Assembly (NCBI GenBank): GCA_003574685.1
Contig: QOCQ01000003.1
Span: 124,001 to 188,000 of the forward strand
Reading direction: 5' to 3'
From: Rhodospirillaceae bacterium SYSU D60007
Lineage (GTDB): Bacteria; Pseudomonadota; Alphaproteobacteria; Reyranellales; Reyranellaceae
DNA length: 64,000 nt
Notes under the pieces: generated by a model
Database searches by the model: none
What the model was told of the DNA's origin: nothing
What the model saw: the letters and a program-made list of their open reading frames with translations, nothing else
Shown here: one piece after another, positions 20,365 through 30,897 of the stretch
Position numbering within the stretch: position 1 is the first letter of the stretch
Layout of the letters: each line of letters opens with the position of its first letter
Made by a program: the position numbers and the translations under genes

Positions 20365-20817
20365 ATGCCTACGCATGCGGAACGGCGGGTGCTGCCGTAC
20401 ACGCCGCGGCAGCTCTACGATCTGGTGAGCGATGTCGAGAGGTACCCGGAGTTTCTGCCGTGGTGCGTGGCGGCCCGCATCCGCGAGCGCACCGACACGC
20501 TGATCGTCGCTGACCTCGCCATCGGCTTCCGCGTGTTCCGCGAGAGATTCACCTCGCGCGTGACCCTGTCACCCGATACTCCTGATGGGCCACGGATCGA
20601 CACGACCTACGCCCATGGCCCGTTCAAGCATCTTCGGAACCACTGGGTGTTTCATCCGCACGAAAGGGGCTGCGAAATCGACTTCTTTGTCGAGTTCGAG
20701 TTCCGCTCCAGACTGCTGCAGGCGACGATCGAGATGCTCTTTCACGAGGCGGTCCACCGCATGGTGGCGGCCTTCGAAACCCGGGCCGCGAAGCTCTACG
20801 GCAAGAAGGCGGCGTAG
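20365..20817 (+). CDS. RatA/COQ10-like START-domain protein
   Basis: This 150-residue single START-fold domain belongs to the COQ10/RatA family. Eukaryotic members bind coenzyme Q, and E. coli RatA was reported to bind 50S ribosomal subunits; the role here is not decided by sequence. Typical motifs are YTPRQLYDLVSDVERYPEFLPWC near the start (first 12 shown by the family) and FEFRSRLLQATIEMLFHEA near the end. It sits 3 bases after lipA, a linkage that is widespread in alphaproteobacteria. Confidence 0.9.
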   Translation: MPTHAERRVLPYTPRQLYDLVSDVERYPEFLPWCVAARIRERTDTLIVADLAIGFRVFRERFTSRVTLSPDTPDGPRIDTTYAHGPFKHLRNHWVFHPHERGCEIDFFVEFEFRSRLLQATIEMLFHEAVHRMVAAFETRAAKLYGKKAA

Positions 20818-20838
20818 TATTCGGGGTATTTCGGTGCC

Positions 20839-21327
20839 TCAGTCGGCCGCCTGAACGAGCAGCGCCAGCGCCCTCTCCAGCGCGGCATGACGTACGGCGT
20901 CCCGGTCTCCCGGAAAGACATGGCGTTCCGCTTGCGTTGGGCGGCCCCGGCGCGCCAGGCCGAAATGCACCAGCCCGACTGGCTTGCTGGCCGTACCCCC
21001 TGCGGGTCCGGCGATGCCGGTGACTGAGACGGCCACATCGGCGAGGGATTCGCGCAGCGCGCCCTCTGCCATGGCGCGCGCCACCGGCTCGCTCACCGCG
21101 CCGTAGGAGAGCAGGGTAACGCGTGGGACGCCGAGCTGATGCTCCTTGGCTTCATTGGTGTAGGTTACGAAGCCGCGCTCGACCACGTCGGAGGAGCCCG
21201 ATATGGCCGTGAGTGCCGCCGCCACGAGGCCACCTGTGCAGGATTCGGCGGTGGCGATCTTCAACCCGGCGCTGCGATAGCGCTCCAGCAATTCCGTCGC
21301 GGCTTGGCGTGTGGCGTTGCTAAACAT
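20839..21327 (-). CDS. CinA-family protein, nicotinamide-nucleotide amidohydrolase (PncC type)
   Basis: It likely deamidates nicotinamide mononucleotide back to nicotinic acid mononucleotide, recycling pyridine nucleotides. The 162 residues correspond to the stand-alone CinA C-terminal domain, with the catalytic-Ser motif TAESCTGG and VSVTGIAGPAGGTASKPVG. ATG 21327 (MFSNATRQAA) fits the usual start; the upstream extension overlaps the divergent GST promoter. It is convergent with the RatA-like gene. Confidence 0.92.
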   Translation of the reverse strand: MFSNATRQAATELLERYRSAGLKIATAESCTGGLVAAALTAISGSSDVVERGFVTYTNEAKEHQLGVPRVTLLSYGAVSEPVARAMAEGALRESLADVAVSVTGIAGPAGGTASKPVGLVHFGLARRGRPTQAERHVFPGDRDAVRHAALERALALLVQAAD

Positions 21328-21409
21328 GACAATACCTGTCCGGAACCCGGTGTATGCCTTTGTGGCACGCCTGCCTGCGCGGCTACAGAGGCTTTGAATG
21401 GGAGGGCAC

Positions 21410-22045
21410 ATGATTCTGGTCGGCCAGTACGACTCGCCCTACGTGCGAAGGGTCGGCATCTCTCTGCACCTTCTGGGCATTCCCTTCGAGCGCGATACGC
21501 GAAGCGTGTTCTCCGATGCCGATGCGATGCGTCGCATCAATCCGCTGGGCCGCATTCCCGCGCTGGTGCTGGATGACGGCGAGGTGCTGATCGACTCTGC
21601 AGCCATTCTCGATCATGTCGACCAGCTCGTCGGACCCGAGCGGGCGCTGGTGCCGCCGGCTGGCGCCGAGCGTCGGCAGGCGCTGCGTCTGATTGCCCTC
21701 GGCAGCGGCGCCGTCGACAAGGCAGGCGCCATTGCCTACGAGCGTATGCTGCGGCCTGCGGACAAGATCCATCAACCGTGGATCGAGCGTTGTGCCGAAC
21801 AGCTCGCGAGTGCCCTGGGCGCGCTGGAAAGAGCGGAGATGTCGCCCTGGCTCCTGGGCAAGCGTCTCTTGCAGCCCGACATCATGGTGGGCGCAATGCT
21901 GGGATACCTCAAGCTGCGGGTACCCGATGCATTGCCGCCGGGCCGTTATCCAGCGCTGGAGCGGTTCTCGGCACAGTGCGAAAGCGAAGCCGGCTTCGCG
22001 AAGACTCGCCCCGCCGCGGACGAGACGATGCCGAGCGCCTTGTAA
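21410..22045 (+). CDS. Glutathione S-transferase family protein
   Basis: This 211-residue cytosolic protein has an N-terminal thioredoxin-like domain (GQYDSPYVRRVGISLHLLGI, with the Ser/Tyr region that binds glutathione, then NPLGRIPALVLDDGEVL and DSAAILDHVD) and a helical C-terminal domain (WLLGKRLLQPDIMVGAMLGY). The start at 21410 is set by GGGAGG 4 bases upstream; a nearer-upstream ATG at 21398 would overlap that site. Its substrate is unknown. It lies between cinA and ispDF, genes that are otherwise near neighbours in relatives. Confidence 0.9.
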   Translation: MILVGQYDSPYVRRVGISLHLLGIPFERDTRSVFSDADAMRRINPLGRIPALVLDDGEVLIDSAAILDHVDQLVGPERALVPPAGAERRQALRLIALGSGAVDKAGAIAYERMLRPADKIHQPWIERCAEQLASALGALERAEMSPWLLGKRLLQPDIMVGAMLGYLKLRVPDALPPGRYPALERFSAQCESEAGFAKTRPAADETMPSAL

Positions 22046-22054
22046 GGTACCGGG

Positions 22055-23245
22055 TCAGGACGATTCCCGACTGACAGGCATCTCGACGGAAGCTACGGCC
22101 TGTACTGCGATGCCCTCGCTGCGGCCGGTGAAGCCGAGCTTCTCTGTTGTAGTCGCCTTGATGCCGACGCGGCTCGGCGTGATGCCCAGAATGCCGGCGA
22201 TGCGCGCACGCATCTGCTCGCGATAGGGGCCGATGCGGGGCTGCTCGCAGATTAGCGTGAGATCGACATTCACGATGCGGCCGCCTTCGTGGGCCACCAG
22301 GCTGACGGCGTGCCGCAGGAAGCGTTCGGAGGCGACGCCGCGCCATTGTGGATCCGATGGGGGGAAGTGCAGGCCGATATCGCCCGCGGCGATGGCGCCC
22401 AGCAGCGCGTCGGTCAGGGCGTGCAGTGCCACGTCCGCATCGGAGTGTCCGACAAGGCCACGCACATGCGGGATGGTGATGCCAGCCAGCGTGACGCTGT
22501 CGCCCGGGCCGAAGGCGTGCACGTCGAAACCTGTGCCGATACGCGTCTCGGGCCGTGGTGCCGCCTCGCGGCGGGCACGTTCCAGATCGTCGGCGGTGGT
22601 GATCTTGAAGTTGCGCTCCTCGCCTTCGACCATTGCGATCTCCAGACCGGCACGCTCGGCCACGGTTACATCGTCCGTCAGTGCGGTGTCCTCGCTGTCG
22701 CCCAGGCCTGCCGCCGCGCGGTGAGCGGCCAGCAGCGGCTCGAACCGAAACGCCTGCGGCGTCTGTGCCCGCCACAGACCCTGCCGGTCCACCGTGCCGG
22801 CGATGCGTTCGCCCTCAATGCGCTTGAGCGTATCGGTCACCGGCAGGCAGGCGACGGCCCCATCGACCAGGCGGCAGGCAACGGCGTCAACGGTCCGCGA
22901 GATGATCGACGGCGATACCAGCGGCCGCACGGCGTCATGGATGACGACGATGGCAGGCGGATCGTCCGTCAGCGCCTCAAGCCCGTTCAGGACGGAGCGC
23001 TGGCGCGTGGGTCCGCCAACTGCGGCCGGCCGCAACACCAACCCGGCGGTTTGTGCATCGTAAAGAACGCGGTCGCTGGCGGCGATCACGACCTGGACTG
23101 CTTCGATCGCGGGATGGCCCGAGAATTGCTCCAGAGTGCAGCGCAGGACCGATCGGGCGCCGATCGACTGGTATTGCTTCGGCAGAGCGCCACCCACTCT
23201 GTGGCCGCGGCCGGCGGCAACGATCAGGGCGATGGTACGCGGCAT
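22055..23245 (-). CDS. ispDF: Bifunctional IspD/IspF isoprenoid enzyme
   Basis: This fusion carries out two steps of the MEP isoprenoid pathway. Residues 1 to about 230 are the IspD cytidylyltransferase (AAGRGHRVGGALPKQY, HDAVRPLVS). The C-terminal 160 or so are IspF, 2-C-methyl-D-erythritol 2,4-cyclodiphosphate synthase (GTGFDVHAFGPGD, GHSDADVALHALTDALLGA, metal ligands Asp/His). Fused IspDF is typical of alpha- and epsilon-proteobacteria. ATG 23245 begins MPRTIALIVAAG. Length is 396 residues; it is divergent from dusB. Confidence 0.97.
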   Translation of the reverse strand: MPRTIALIVAAGRGHRVGGALPKQYQSIGARSVLRCTLEQFSGHPAIEAVQVVIAASDRVLYDAQTAGLVLRPAAVGGPTRQRSVLNGLEALTDDPPAIVVIHDAVRPLVSPSIISRTVDAVACRLVDGAVACLPVTDTLKRIEGERIAGTVDRQGLWRAQTPQAFRFEPLLAAHRAAAGLGDSEDTALTDDVTVAERAGLEIAMVEGEERNFKITTADDLERARREAAPRPETRIGTGFDVHAFGPGDSVTLAGITIPHVRGLVGHSDADVALHALTDALLGAIAAGDIGLHFPPSDPQWRGVASERFLRHAVSLVAHEGGRIVNVDLTLICEQPRIGPYREQMRARIAGILGITPSRVGIKATTTEKLGFTGRSEGIAVQAVASVEMPVSRESS

Positions 23246-23319
23246 TCGGGCGGAATTACTACCCTGCGGAAGCCATGTCGATGCTGTTGCGTCTGCGAAC
23301 AGGCCGCGGTACAAGGAGC

Positions 23320-23334
23320 GCACAAAAATTGTGC
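23320..23334. promoter_or_regulatory. NtrC-like dyad (GCAC-N7-GTGC) upstream of dusB-ntrBC
   Basis: GCACAAAAATTGTGC has perfect 6-base arms and matches the GCAC-N7-GTGC core of described NtrC sites. Two more GCACAAA copies (23339 and 23347) follow on the same strand in an A/T-rich stretch that ends 7 bases before the dusB ATG. The location suggests feedback control of the ntr operon. This is inference from pattern only. Confidence 0.45.
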
Positions 23335-23364
23335 AGACGCACAAATGCACAAAATTTGGTCATA

Positions 23365-24441
23365 ATGGACGCAGCCAACACATCCGAGTCGCCAACCCCT
23401 GCACGTCGACTGACCCCGATTTCGCTAGGGCCGGTGACGATCGACGCCCCGGTGATCCTGGCACCCATGTCCGGGGTCACGGACTTGCCCTTCCGCGTGC
23501 TGGTGAAGCAGCAAGGCGCCGGCCTTGTGGTTTCCGAGATGATCGCCAGCCAGGCGATGATCCGCGAGAACCGCAAGACCTTGCTGATGGCCTCGCGCAG
23601 CGCCGAGGAGGGCATCATGTCGGTGCAGCTCGCCGGCTGCGAGCCCGAGGTCATGGCCGAGGCTGCGAAGCTGAACGAGGACCGTGGCGCCGACATCATC
23701 GACATCAATTTCGGCTGCCCGGTGAAGAAGGTGGTCAACGGGCATGCCGGCTCCGCCCTGATGCGCGACGAGGCGCATGCCGGCCGCATCCTCGAAGCCA
23801 CGGTAAAGGCGGTCGGCATTCCGGTCACCCTGAAGATGCGCAAGGGCTGGGATGAGCGCAGCCAGAACGCCCCGCGCCTGGCCCGCATTGCCGAGGAGTC
23901 CGGTATCCGCATGATCACCGTGCATGGCCGTACGCGCTGCCAGTTCTATGAAGGCAGCGCCGACTGGGCCTTCGTGCGCGAGGTCAAGCAGGCCACCCGC
24001 CTGCCGGTGATCGTGAATGGCGATATCATAACACTGGACGACGCGGCGAGCGCGCTGGCCCAGTCGGGCGCCGACGGCGTCATGATCGGCCGGGGCGCTT
24101 ACGGACGTCCGTGGTTGCTCAATCAGGCGATCCGGTTCCTGCGCACGGGCGAGCGCGCCTCCGAGCCGCCGCTGGCGGACCAGTATGCGCTGGTGCTGCG
24201 CCACTTCGAGGCGATGCTGGAGCACTATGGCGAGCAGACCGGTGTGCGCATGGCCCGCAAGCATATCGGCTGGTATTCCAAGGGGCTGCCCGGCTCGGCG
24301 GACTTCCGCAGCGCGCTCAACCGCATCGGCGAGGCGGCAGCGGTGCGCGCGTTGCTGGCCACGTTCTACGAACCGCTGATCGCGCGCGGCGTGGCGCGGA
24401 CCGTGGTCACCGAAGCGGAGCCGCTCCGGGAGGCCGCATGA
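23365..24441 (+). CDS. dusB: tRNA-dihydrouridine synthase DusB (NifR3)
   Basis: This flavoenzyme reduces specific uridines in tRNA. The 358-residue product starts with the FMN-binding LAPMSGVTDLPFR, has the catalytic Cys in NFGCPVKKVVNG followed by GSALMRD, and RTRCQFYEGSADW. Historically called nifR3, it leads the ntrBC operon in many alphaproteobacteria. Its stop overlaps the ntrB start by 4 bases (ATGA), confirming co-translation. The start ATG at 23365 is the first after the operator-like region; the frame upstream is chance. Confidence 0.96.
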   Translation: MDAANTSESPTPARRLTPISLGPVTIDAPVILAPMSGVTDLPFRVLVKQQGAGLVVSEMIASQAMIRENRKTLLMASRSAEEGIMSVQLAGCEPEVMAEAAKLNEDRGADIIDINFGCPVKKVVNGHAGSALMRDEAHAGRILEATVKAVGIPVTLKMRKGWDERSQNAPRLARIAEESGIRMITVHGRTRCQFYEGSADWAFVREVKQATRLPVIVNGDIITLDDAASALAQSGADGVMIGRGAYGRPWLLNQAIRFLRTGERASEPPLADQYALVLRHFEAMLEHYGEQTGVRMARKHIGWYSKGLPGSADFRSALNRIGEAAAVRALLATFYEPLIARGVARTVVTEAEPLREAA

Positions 24442-25579
24442 TACCGGCCGCCTGGCCTCGCTCCGGCAAGCACGACACCGAGGTGGTGCCCTCGGCGTCC
24501 GCGATTCTCGATGCGCTGGTCGAGGCGGTGGTGGTGGTGGACCGGCAGGCGCGGGTGATCCATGCCAATCCGGCGGCCGAGCAGTTCTTCGATCTCAGCG
24601 CCGCCATGCTGCTGGGCCGGCCGCTGAGCGAGTTTCTGCCGGCCGATTCGCCGCTGTTTTCGCTGCTCGACCAGGTGATGCAGACTGGCGCGGCGGTGTC
24701 GGAGAACGGCGTCACGCTATCTTCATCGCGCCTGGGCAACAGGTTCGTGGCGTTGCTGATGGCACCGTTGCAGGACGGCGGGGGCGGTGGCGTGGCGATC
24801 TCGATCCTGGAGCAGTCGATTGCACGCAAGATCGACAACCAGATGCTGCATCGTGGCGCCGCACGCTCAGTCGGCGCCATGGGCTCCATGCTGGCGCACG
24901 AGGTGAAGAATCCGCTCTCCGGCATCCGCGGCGCCGCCCAGCTTCTGGAGCAGAGCGCCGGTGATGCGGAACGCGAGCTGACGCAGCTCATCTGCGACGA
25001 AACCGACAGGATCGTCGCCCTTGTCGAGCGCATGGAGGCCTTCGCCGATGGCCGTCCGGTCGAGCGCAGCGCCGTCAACATTCACCAGGTGTTGGGACAC
25101 GTGCGCAAGGTGGCGGAACACGGCTTCGGCCGCGGCGTACGCTTTGTCGAAGTCTATGACCCCTCGCTGCCCGAGGTATGGGGCAATCGCAACCAGCTCA
25201 TCCAGGTGTTCCTCAACCTGGCAAAGAATGCCTGCGAGGCGGTGCCGAAGGAGGGCGCCGAGGTCATATTCTCGACAGCCTACCGTCAGGGGGTGCGGCT
25301 GGCCGTGCCCGGCACGCATCAGCGGGTGCATCTGCCGCTGGTGGTGTCGGTGCAGGACAACGGGCCCGGCATTCCCGAGGAGCTGCGCGAGAACCTGTTT
25401 GACGCCTTTGTCACCAACAAGGTCAACGGCACAGGCCTGGGACTGGCGCTGGTCGCCAAGATCGTCAATGACCACGGAGGTGTCGTCGAGTTCCAGAGCG
25501 AGCCAAGGCGGACCGTCTTCAATGTCATGCTGCCCATGCGGCCCCCGATGGCGGACGTCACGAAACGGAGCCCTGCGCC

Positions 25580-25583
<4 letters not shown>
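24438..25583 (+). CDS. ntrB: Nitrogen regulation sensor kinase NtrB
   Basis: This cytosolic sensor kinase phosphorylates or dephosphorylates NtrC according to nitrogen status relayed by PII. The 381 residues have an N-terminal PAS domain (about 20-130), the phospho-acceptor His154 in [16 protein letters not shown], and an ATPase domain with [19 protein letters not shown] and [12 protein letters not shown]. There are no membrane segments, as expected. Overlaps of 4 bases join it to dusB before and ntrC after. Confidence 0.96.
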
Positions 25584-27040
<1,457 letters not shown>

Positions 27041-27106
27041 CGCTTGCCCCCTGCAAATTCCTTTTCTCCGAACGATACCTGACGTTCGCCCACGCCATGG
27101 GCTAGA

Positions 27107-27126
27107 CTGAAAGGACGGCCTTTCAG
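27107..27126 (+). promoter_or_regulatory. Dyad between ntrC and ntrY
   Basis: CTGAAAGG (27107-27114) and CCTTTCAG (27119-27126) are perfect 8-base arms around ACGG. The hairpin lies in the 116-bp gap between the two kinase/regulator pairs and ends 30 bases before ntrY. It could be a weak terminator or an operator for an internal ntrY promoter; there is no T-run. Confidence 0.4.
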
Positions 27127-27156
27127 CCCTGGAAGCCGTGCTCCTGCTGCTGTCAA

Positions 27157-29415
27157 ATGACCTCTGGGATACCTGCGACACGAACGTTCTACCGCTGGGT
27201 GGGCCGGCTGATTTCCAGCCGGGCCATGGCCTATGGCCTCGCGGTGCTGGCCATGCTGGCCGCCGCCCTGACATACGCGGCACTTGCGGGTTTGTTGCCC
27301 TGGCGGTTCTGGTCACCGCGCCTGACCGTGACGCTGCTCGCCGTCGATGTCGCCATTGTGCTGGCACTGGCGATCGTCGTGTCGGCGCGGCTGACGCGCT
27401 CGCTGGTCGAACGCCGGCGGCGCGTGGCCGGCGCCCGGCTGCACCTGCGTCTTGTGTTGCTGTTCGGGCTCTTTGCCGTAGCACCGACCTTCGTGGTGGC
27501 CATGGTGTCGGGCTACTGGCTTTCCGTGAGCCTGCGCGAATACGTCGGCGACCGTCTCAGCCAGGGACTGCAGAGCGCTCAGGCGGTGGTCGACGCCACC
27601 ATCGATCCGGTGCGTACCGCGGTCATGGCCGATGTCGACGAAATCTCCAAGACGTTGCAGGCCTTCGGCCCTGAAACCCTGAGCGACTCCGGACGGGCCG
27701 CCCAGATACTCGCGCGCGCCGCCGAAGGGCGTAACCTGCTGGAAATCTCGATCGTCACGGGCGAAGGCAAGCTGGTGGCATCGTCCGTCGCCTATGGTCG
27801 CGGCCACGCACCGCGCACGATTCCGCCGGAAGCGACCCTGCAGCGGGCTGCCAGCGAGGCGAAGCCGGTTGTCGCGCTGCTGCCGTCGGGCGTCTACATC
27901 GTGCTGCACCTGTTCACCGACGGCGACCTCTTCCTGGTCACCGGGCACAACGTCAATCCGGAACTCTGGTATCACAGCGATCGGATCGAGCGGGCGCGCA
28001 GCTTCTACACAGAGCTCGACACCAATTTCGAGAGCAACCAGATTCGGGTATTCGCGATCTATGGCGTGATTGCTCTGCTGATGCTGCTCTCGGCGGTATG
28101 GCTTGCCGTCACCTTTGCATCGCGGTTGACCGGCCCGATTGCATCGCTGATGTCGGCTGCCGAGCGCGTGCGTGGCGGCGACCTGTCGGCCCGCGTTGCC
28201 GAAACGCCCACGGACGACGAGCTTGGCCGGCTTGTGCGGGCCTTCAACCGGATGACGGCCCAGCTTGGCGAGCAGCGCACGGAGCTGATCGATACCAACC
28301 GTCAGCTCGATGAACGGCACCAGCTCACCGAAGCCATTCTGGCCGGTGTGTCGGCGGGCGTGCTCAGCGTCGACATGTCCGGACGCATCGAGCGGGCCAA
28401 CCGCTCTGCCGTCGAGCTCCTGGCGACTCCGGCCGACACGATCGAAGGCAGCCTGGTCACCGAGGTCGTTCCCGAACTGGCGGAAGTGATGGAGCAGGTC
28501 CGCACCCGGCCGGATCGTCTGCTGCAGGAGCAGGTCGAGATCGTGCGTGAAGGCCAGCAGCGGACGCTGCATGTGCGAATCGCAGCCGAAGATTCGGGCA
28601 CAGCCTCACGCGGCTTCGTCGTGACCTTCGACGACGTGACGGACCTGATGTCAGCCCAGCGCATGGCAGCGTGGGCCGATGTGGCGCGGCGTATCGCGCA
28701 CGAGATCAAGAACCCGCTGACGCCGATCCAGTTGTCAGCCGAACGCCTGAAAAGGCGCTACCTGCGCCAGATCGCGGAGGATCCGGAGACCTTCACCACC
28801 TGCACGGATACCATCATCCGGCAGGTCGGCGACATCGGCCGCATGGTGGACGAGTTTTCCTCCTTTGCCCGAATGCCCCGCGCCACGGTTGCCGACGAGG
28901 ATCTCAAGGAAATCTGCCAGCAGGCCCTGTTCCTTCAGCGCAATGCCCAGCCGCAGATCATGTTCGAGGCGTCGCTCCCGGAAGGACCCGTCCCGTGGTC
29001 GCTCGATCGCCGCCAGATCAGCCAGGCACTGACCAACCTGCTGAAGAATGCCGGCGAGGCCATAGAGGGGCGCGACGAGCCGACGGATGGCAGGAAGCTG
29101 CCGCCCGGGCACATTTCGCTCACCTTGCGGGAGAGCCCGCGGGAGGCCCGTATCGTAATCGAGGATAATGGGCGCGGCCTGCCGGTGGGGGAGAGGGCCC
29201 GCCTGACCGAGCCCTACGTCACCACCCGCAGCAAGGGCACGGGGCTGGGGCTCGCCATCGTCAAGAAGATCATGGAAGAGCATGGCGGCTCACTGCTTCT
29301 GGAGGATCGTGAGGGTGGCGGCGCACGTATCTCTCTGGTATTTCACCGCACCGAGAGGAAGGCCGAAGCGGCCCGGCGTGAACCGGCCGCTGTTTCGCCG
29401 GCGGCGGGCGGTTGA
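27157..29415 (+). CDS. ntrY: Membrane sensor kinase NtrY
   Basis: This is the sensor of the NtrYX pair, tied to nitrogen, redox or envelope signals in different alphaproteobacteria. The 752 residues have three N-terminal membrane segments (about 24-46, 57-79, 96-118), a periplasmic sensing region (about 120-295), a fourth membrane segment (about 299-323), HAMP, PAS (about 390-490), phospho-acceptor His515 in RIAHEIKNPLTPIQ, and an ATPase domain with LKNAGEAIEG and GTGLGLAIVKKI. A terminal Arg/Ala-rich tail is present. Confidence 0.96.
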   Translation: MTSGIPATRTFYRWVGRLISSRAMAYGLAVLAMLAAALTYAALAGLLPWRFWSPRLTVTLLAVDVAIVLALAIVVSARLTRSLVERRRRVAGARLHLRLVLLFGLFAVAPTFVVAMVSGYWLSVSLREYVGDRLSQGLQSAQAVVDATIDPVRTAVMADVDEISKTLQAFGPETLSDSGRAAQILARAAEGRNLLEISIVTGEGKLVASSVAYGRGHAPRTIPPEATLQRAASEAKPVVALLPSGVYIVLHLFTDGDLFLVTGHNVNPELWYHSDRIERARSFYTELDTNFESNQIRVFAIYGVIALLMLLSAVWLAVTFASRLTGPIASLMSAAERVRGGDLSARVAETPTDDELGRLVRAFNRMTAQLGEQRTELIDTNRQLDERHQLTEAILAGVSAGVLSVDMSGRIERANRSAVELLATPADTIEGSLVTEVVPELAEVMEQVRTRPDRLLQEQVEIVREGQQRTLHVRIAAEDSGTASRGFVVTFDDVTDLMSAQRMAAWADVARRIAHEIKNPLTPIQLSAERLKRRYLRQIAEDPETFTTCTDTIIRQVGDIGRMVDEFSSFARMPRATVADEDLKEICQQALFLQRNAQPQIMFEASLPEGPVPWSLDRRQISQALTNLLKNAGEAIEGRDEPTDGRKLPPGHISLTLRESPREARIVIEDNGRGLPVGERARLTEPYVTTRSKGTGLGLAIVKKIMEEHGGSLLLEDREGGGARISLVFHRTERKAEAARREPAAVSPAAGG

Positions 29416-29463
29416 ACCTGGTTTGCCACAGTTCATGCAGCGTAAGACCAACAAGAACAGGTC

Positions 29464-30852
29464 ATGGCGCACGACATCCTGATCGTTGACGACGAACGCG
29501 ACATCTGCACGCTGATCGCCGGCATCCTGGAAGACGAGGGCTATTCCGCACGGCGCGCCCATAGCAGCGCCGAGGCGCTTGACGCCGTCTCCCAGCGCCG
29601 TCCGTCCCTGGTCATCCTCGACGTCTGGCTCCAGGGCAGCGATCTCGACGGTGTCGAGGTCCTGAAGATCATCCGGCGTGACGATCCGCGCGTGCCGGTG
29701 GTCATGATCAGCGGACATGGCACTATCGATACGGCCGTCGCGGCCATCAAGGCCGGCGCCTACGACTTCATCGAGAAGCCATTCAAGGCCGACCGGCTGC
29801 TGCTGGTCGTGCAACGCGCCATCGAGGCGGCAACGCTGCGACGCGAGAATGCATTGCTGCTGCGCAGGGCCGGCGGCGCGGAAACCCTGGTCGGCGAATC
29901 ACCGGCCATGACGCAACTCTCGGCAGCCATCGAGCGCTTTGCCCCGACCGGTGGGCGGGTGCTGATCTCCGGCCCGCCAGGTTCGGGCAAGGAGCTCGTC
30001 GCGCGGCTGATGCACCGCAACTCGAAGCGCGCGGAAGGTCCATTCGTCACCGTCAACTGTGCCGCCCATTCCGAGGAGCGGTTGGATCTCGAGCTGTTCG
30101 GGACGGAGTCCGGGGACGGCCCCGATGGCCTGCGCGTGTTCGGTGCCTTCGAGCAGGCCCATAGCGGCACGCTGCTGCTGGAGGAGGTTGGCGAGTTGCC
30201 GGGGGCCACGCAGACGAAGATTGTGCGCGTGTTGCTGGAACAGGCTTTCGTTCGCGACGGCGGCAAGGTGCGGGTCGAAATCGACGTCCGGGTGATGGCC
30301 TCGACGTCGCATGACCTGCAGGCCGACATTGCTGCCGGGCGTTTCCGGGAGGATCTGTACCACCGCCTGAATGTGGTGTCGCTCAACGTGCCGCCGCTGG
30401 CCGAGCGGCGCGAGGATATACCGGCGCTGGCCCGGCATCTGATGCACCGGGTTGCCGAGGCGGCGGGACTGGCGCCGCGCGCGATCGGCGAGGACGCGAT
30501 CGCGGCACTGCAGAGCTACGATTGGCCGGGCAACGTACGCCAGTTGCGCAACGTCATCGAGCACCTGCTGATCGTGGCGCCGCAGGATGGCGGCGCGCCG
30601 CTGCGGGCCGATCAGCTTCCATCCGATTTCGGCGAAATCTCGCCGTCCGTCCTGCGCTGGGAGAAGGGGGGCGAGGTCATGCAGTTGCCGCTGCGCGAAG
30701 CGCGCGAGGTCTTCGAGCGCGAATACCTGATGGCGCAGGTGACCCGCTTCGGTGGCAACATATCGCGCACGGCCTCGTTCGTGGGCATGGAGCGCTCCGC
30801 CCTGCACCGCAAGCTCAAGTCGCTGGGCGTGGGCAGCGACGAGCGGACGTAG
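29464..30852 (+). CDS. ntrX: Response regulator NtrX
   Basis: This is the cognate regulator of NtrY. The 462 residues have a receiver domain (Asp53 in VILDVWLQGSDLDG), an AAA+ domain (Walker A SGPPGSGKELVA, Arg fingers in FREDLYHRLN) and a Fis-type DNA-binding end (GNISRTASFVGMERSALHRKL). The GAFTGA loop that contacts sigma-54 is absent, as in known NtrX proteins, so it probably does not activate sigma-54 promoters. The Walker B reads GTLLLEEVGELP, with Glu where Asp is usual, hinting at altered ATP hydrolysis. Confidence 0.95.
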   Translation: MAHDILIVDDERDICTLIAGILEDEGYSARRAHSSAEALDAVSQRRPSLVILDVWLQGSDLDGVEVLKIIRRDDPRVPVVMISGHGTIDTAVAAIKAGAYDFIEKPFKADRLLLVVQRAIEAATLRRENALLLRRAGGAETLVGESPAMTQLSAAIERFAPTGGRVLISGPPGSGKELVARLMHRNSKRAEGPFVTVNCAAHSEERLDLELFGTESGDGPDGLRVFGAFEQAHSGTLLLEEVGELPGATQTKIVRVLLEQAFVRDGGKVRVEIDVRVMASTSHDLQADIAAGRFREDLYHRLNVVSLNVPPLAERREDIPALARHLMHRVAEAAGLAPRAIGEDAIAALQSYDWPGNVRQLRNVIEHLLIVAPQDGGAPLRADQLPSDFGEISPSVLRWEKGGEVMQLPLREAREVFEREYLMAQVTRFGGNISRTASFVGMERSALHRKLKSLGVGSDERT

Positions 30853-30897
30853 GTTGGCCTTCTCTTGACGAAGGCGCAGAGGGGCAGGGGAGCGGCA

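Noticed and set aside
22289-23365. 358-codon frame antisense to ispDF
   Set aside because: ispDF has complete catalytic motifs; the antisense frame has none.
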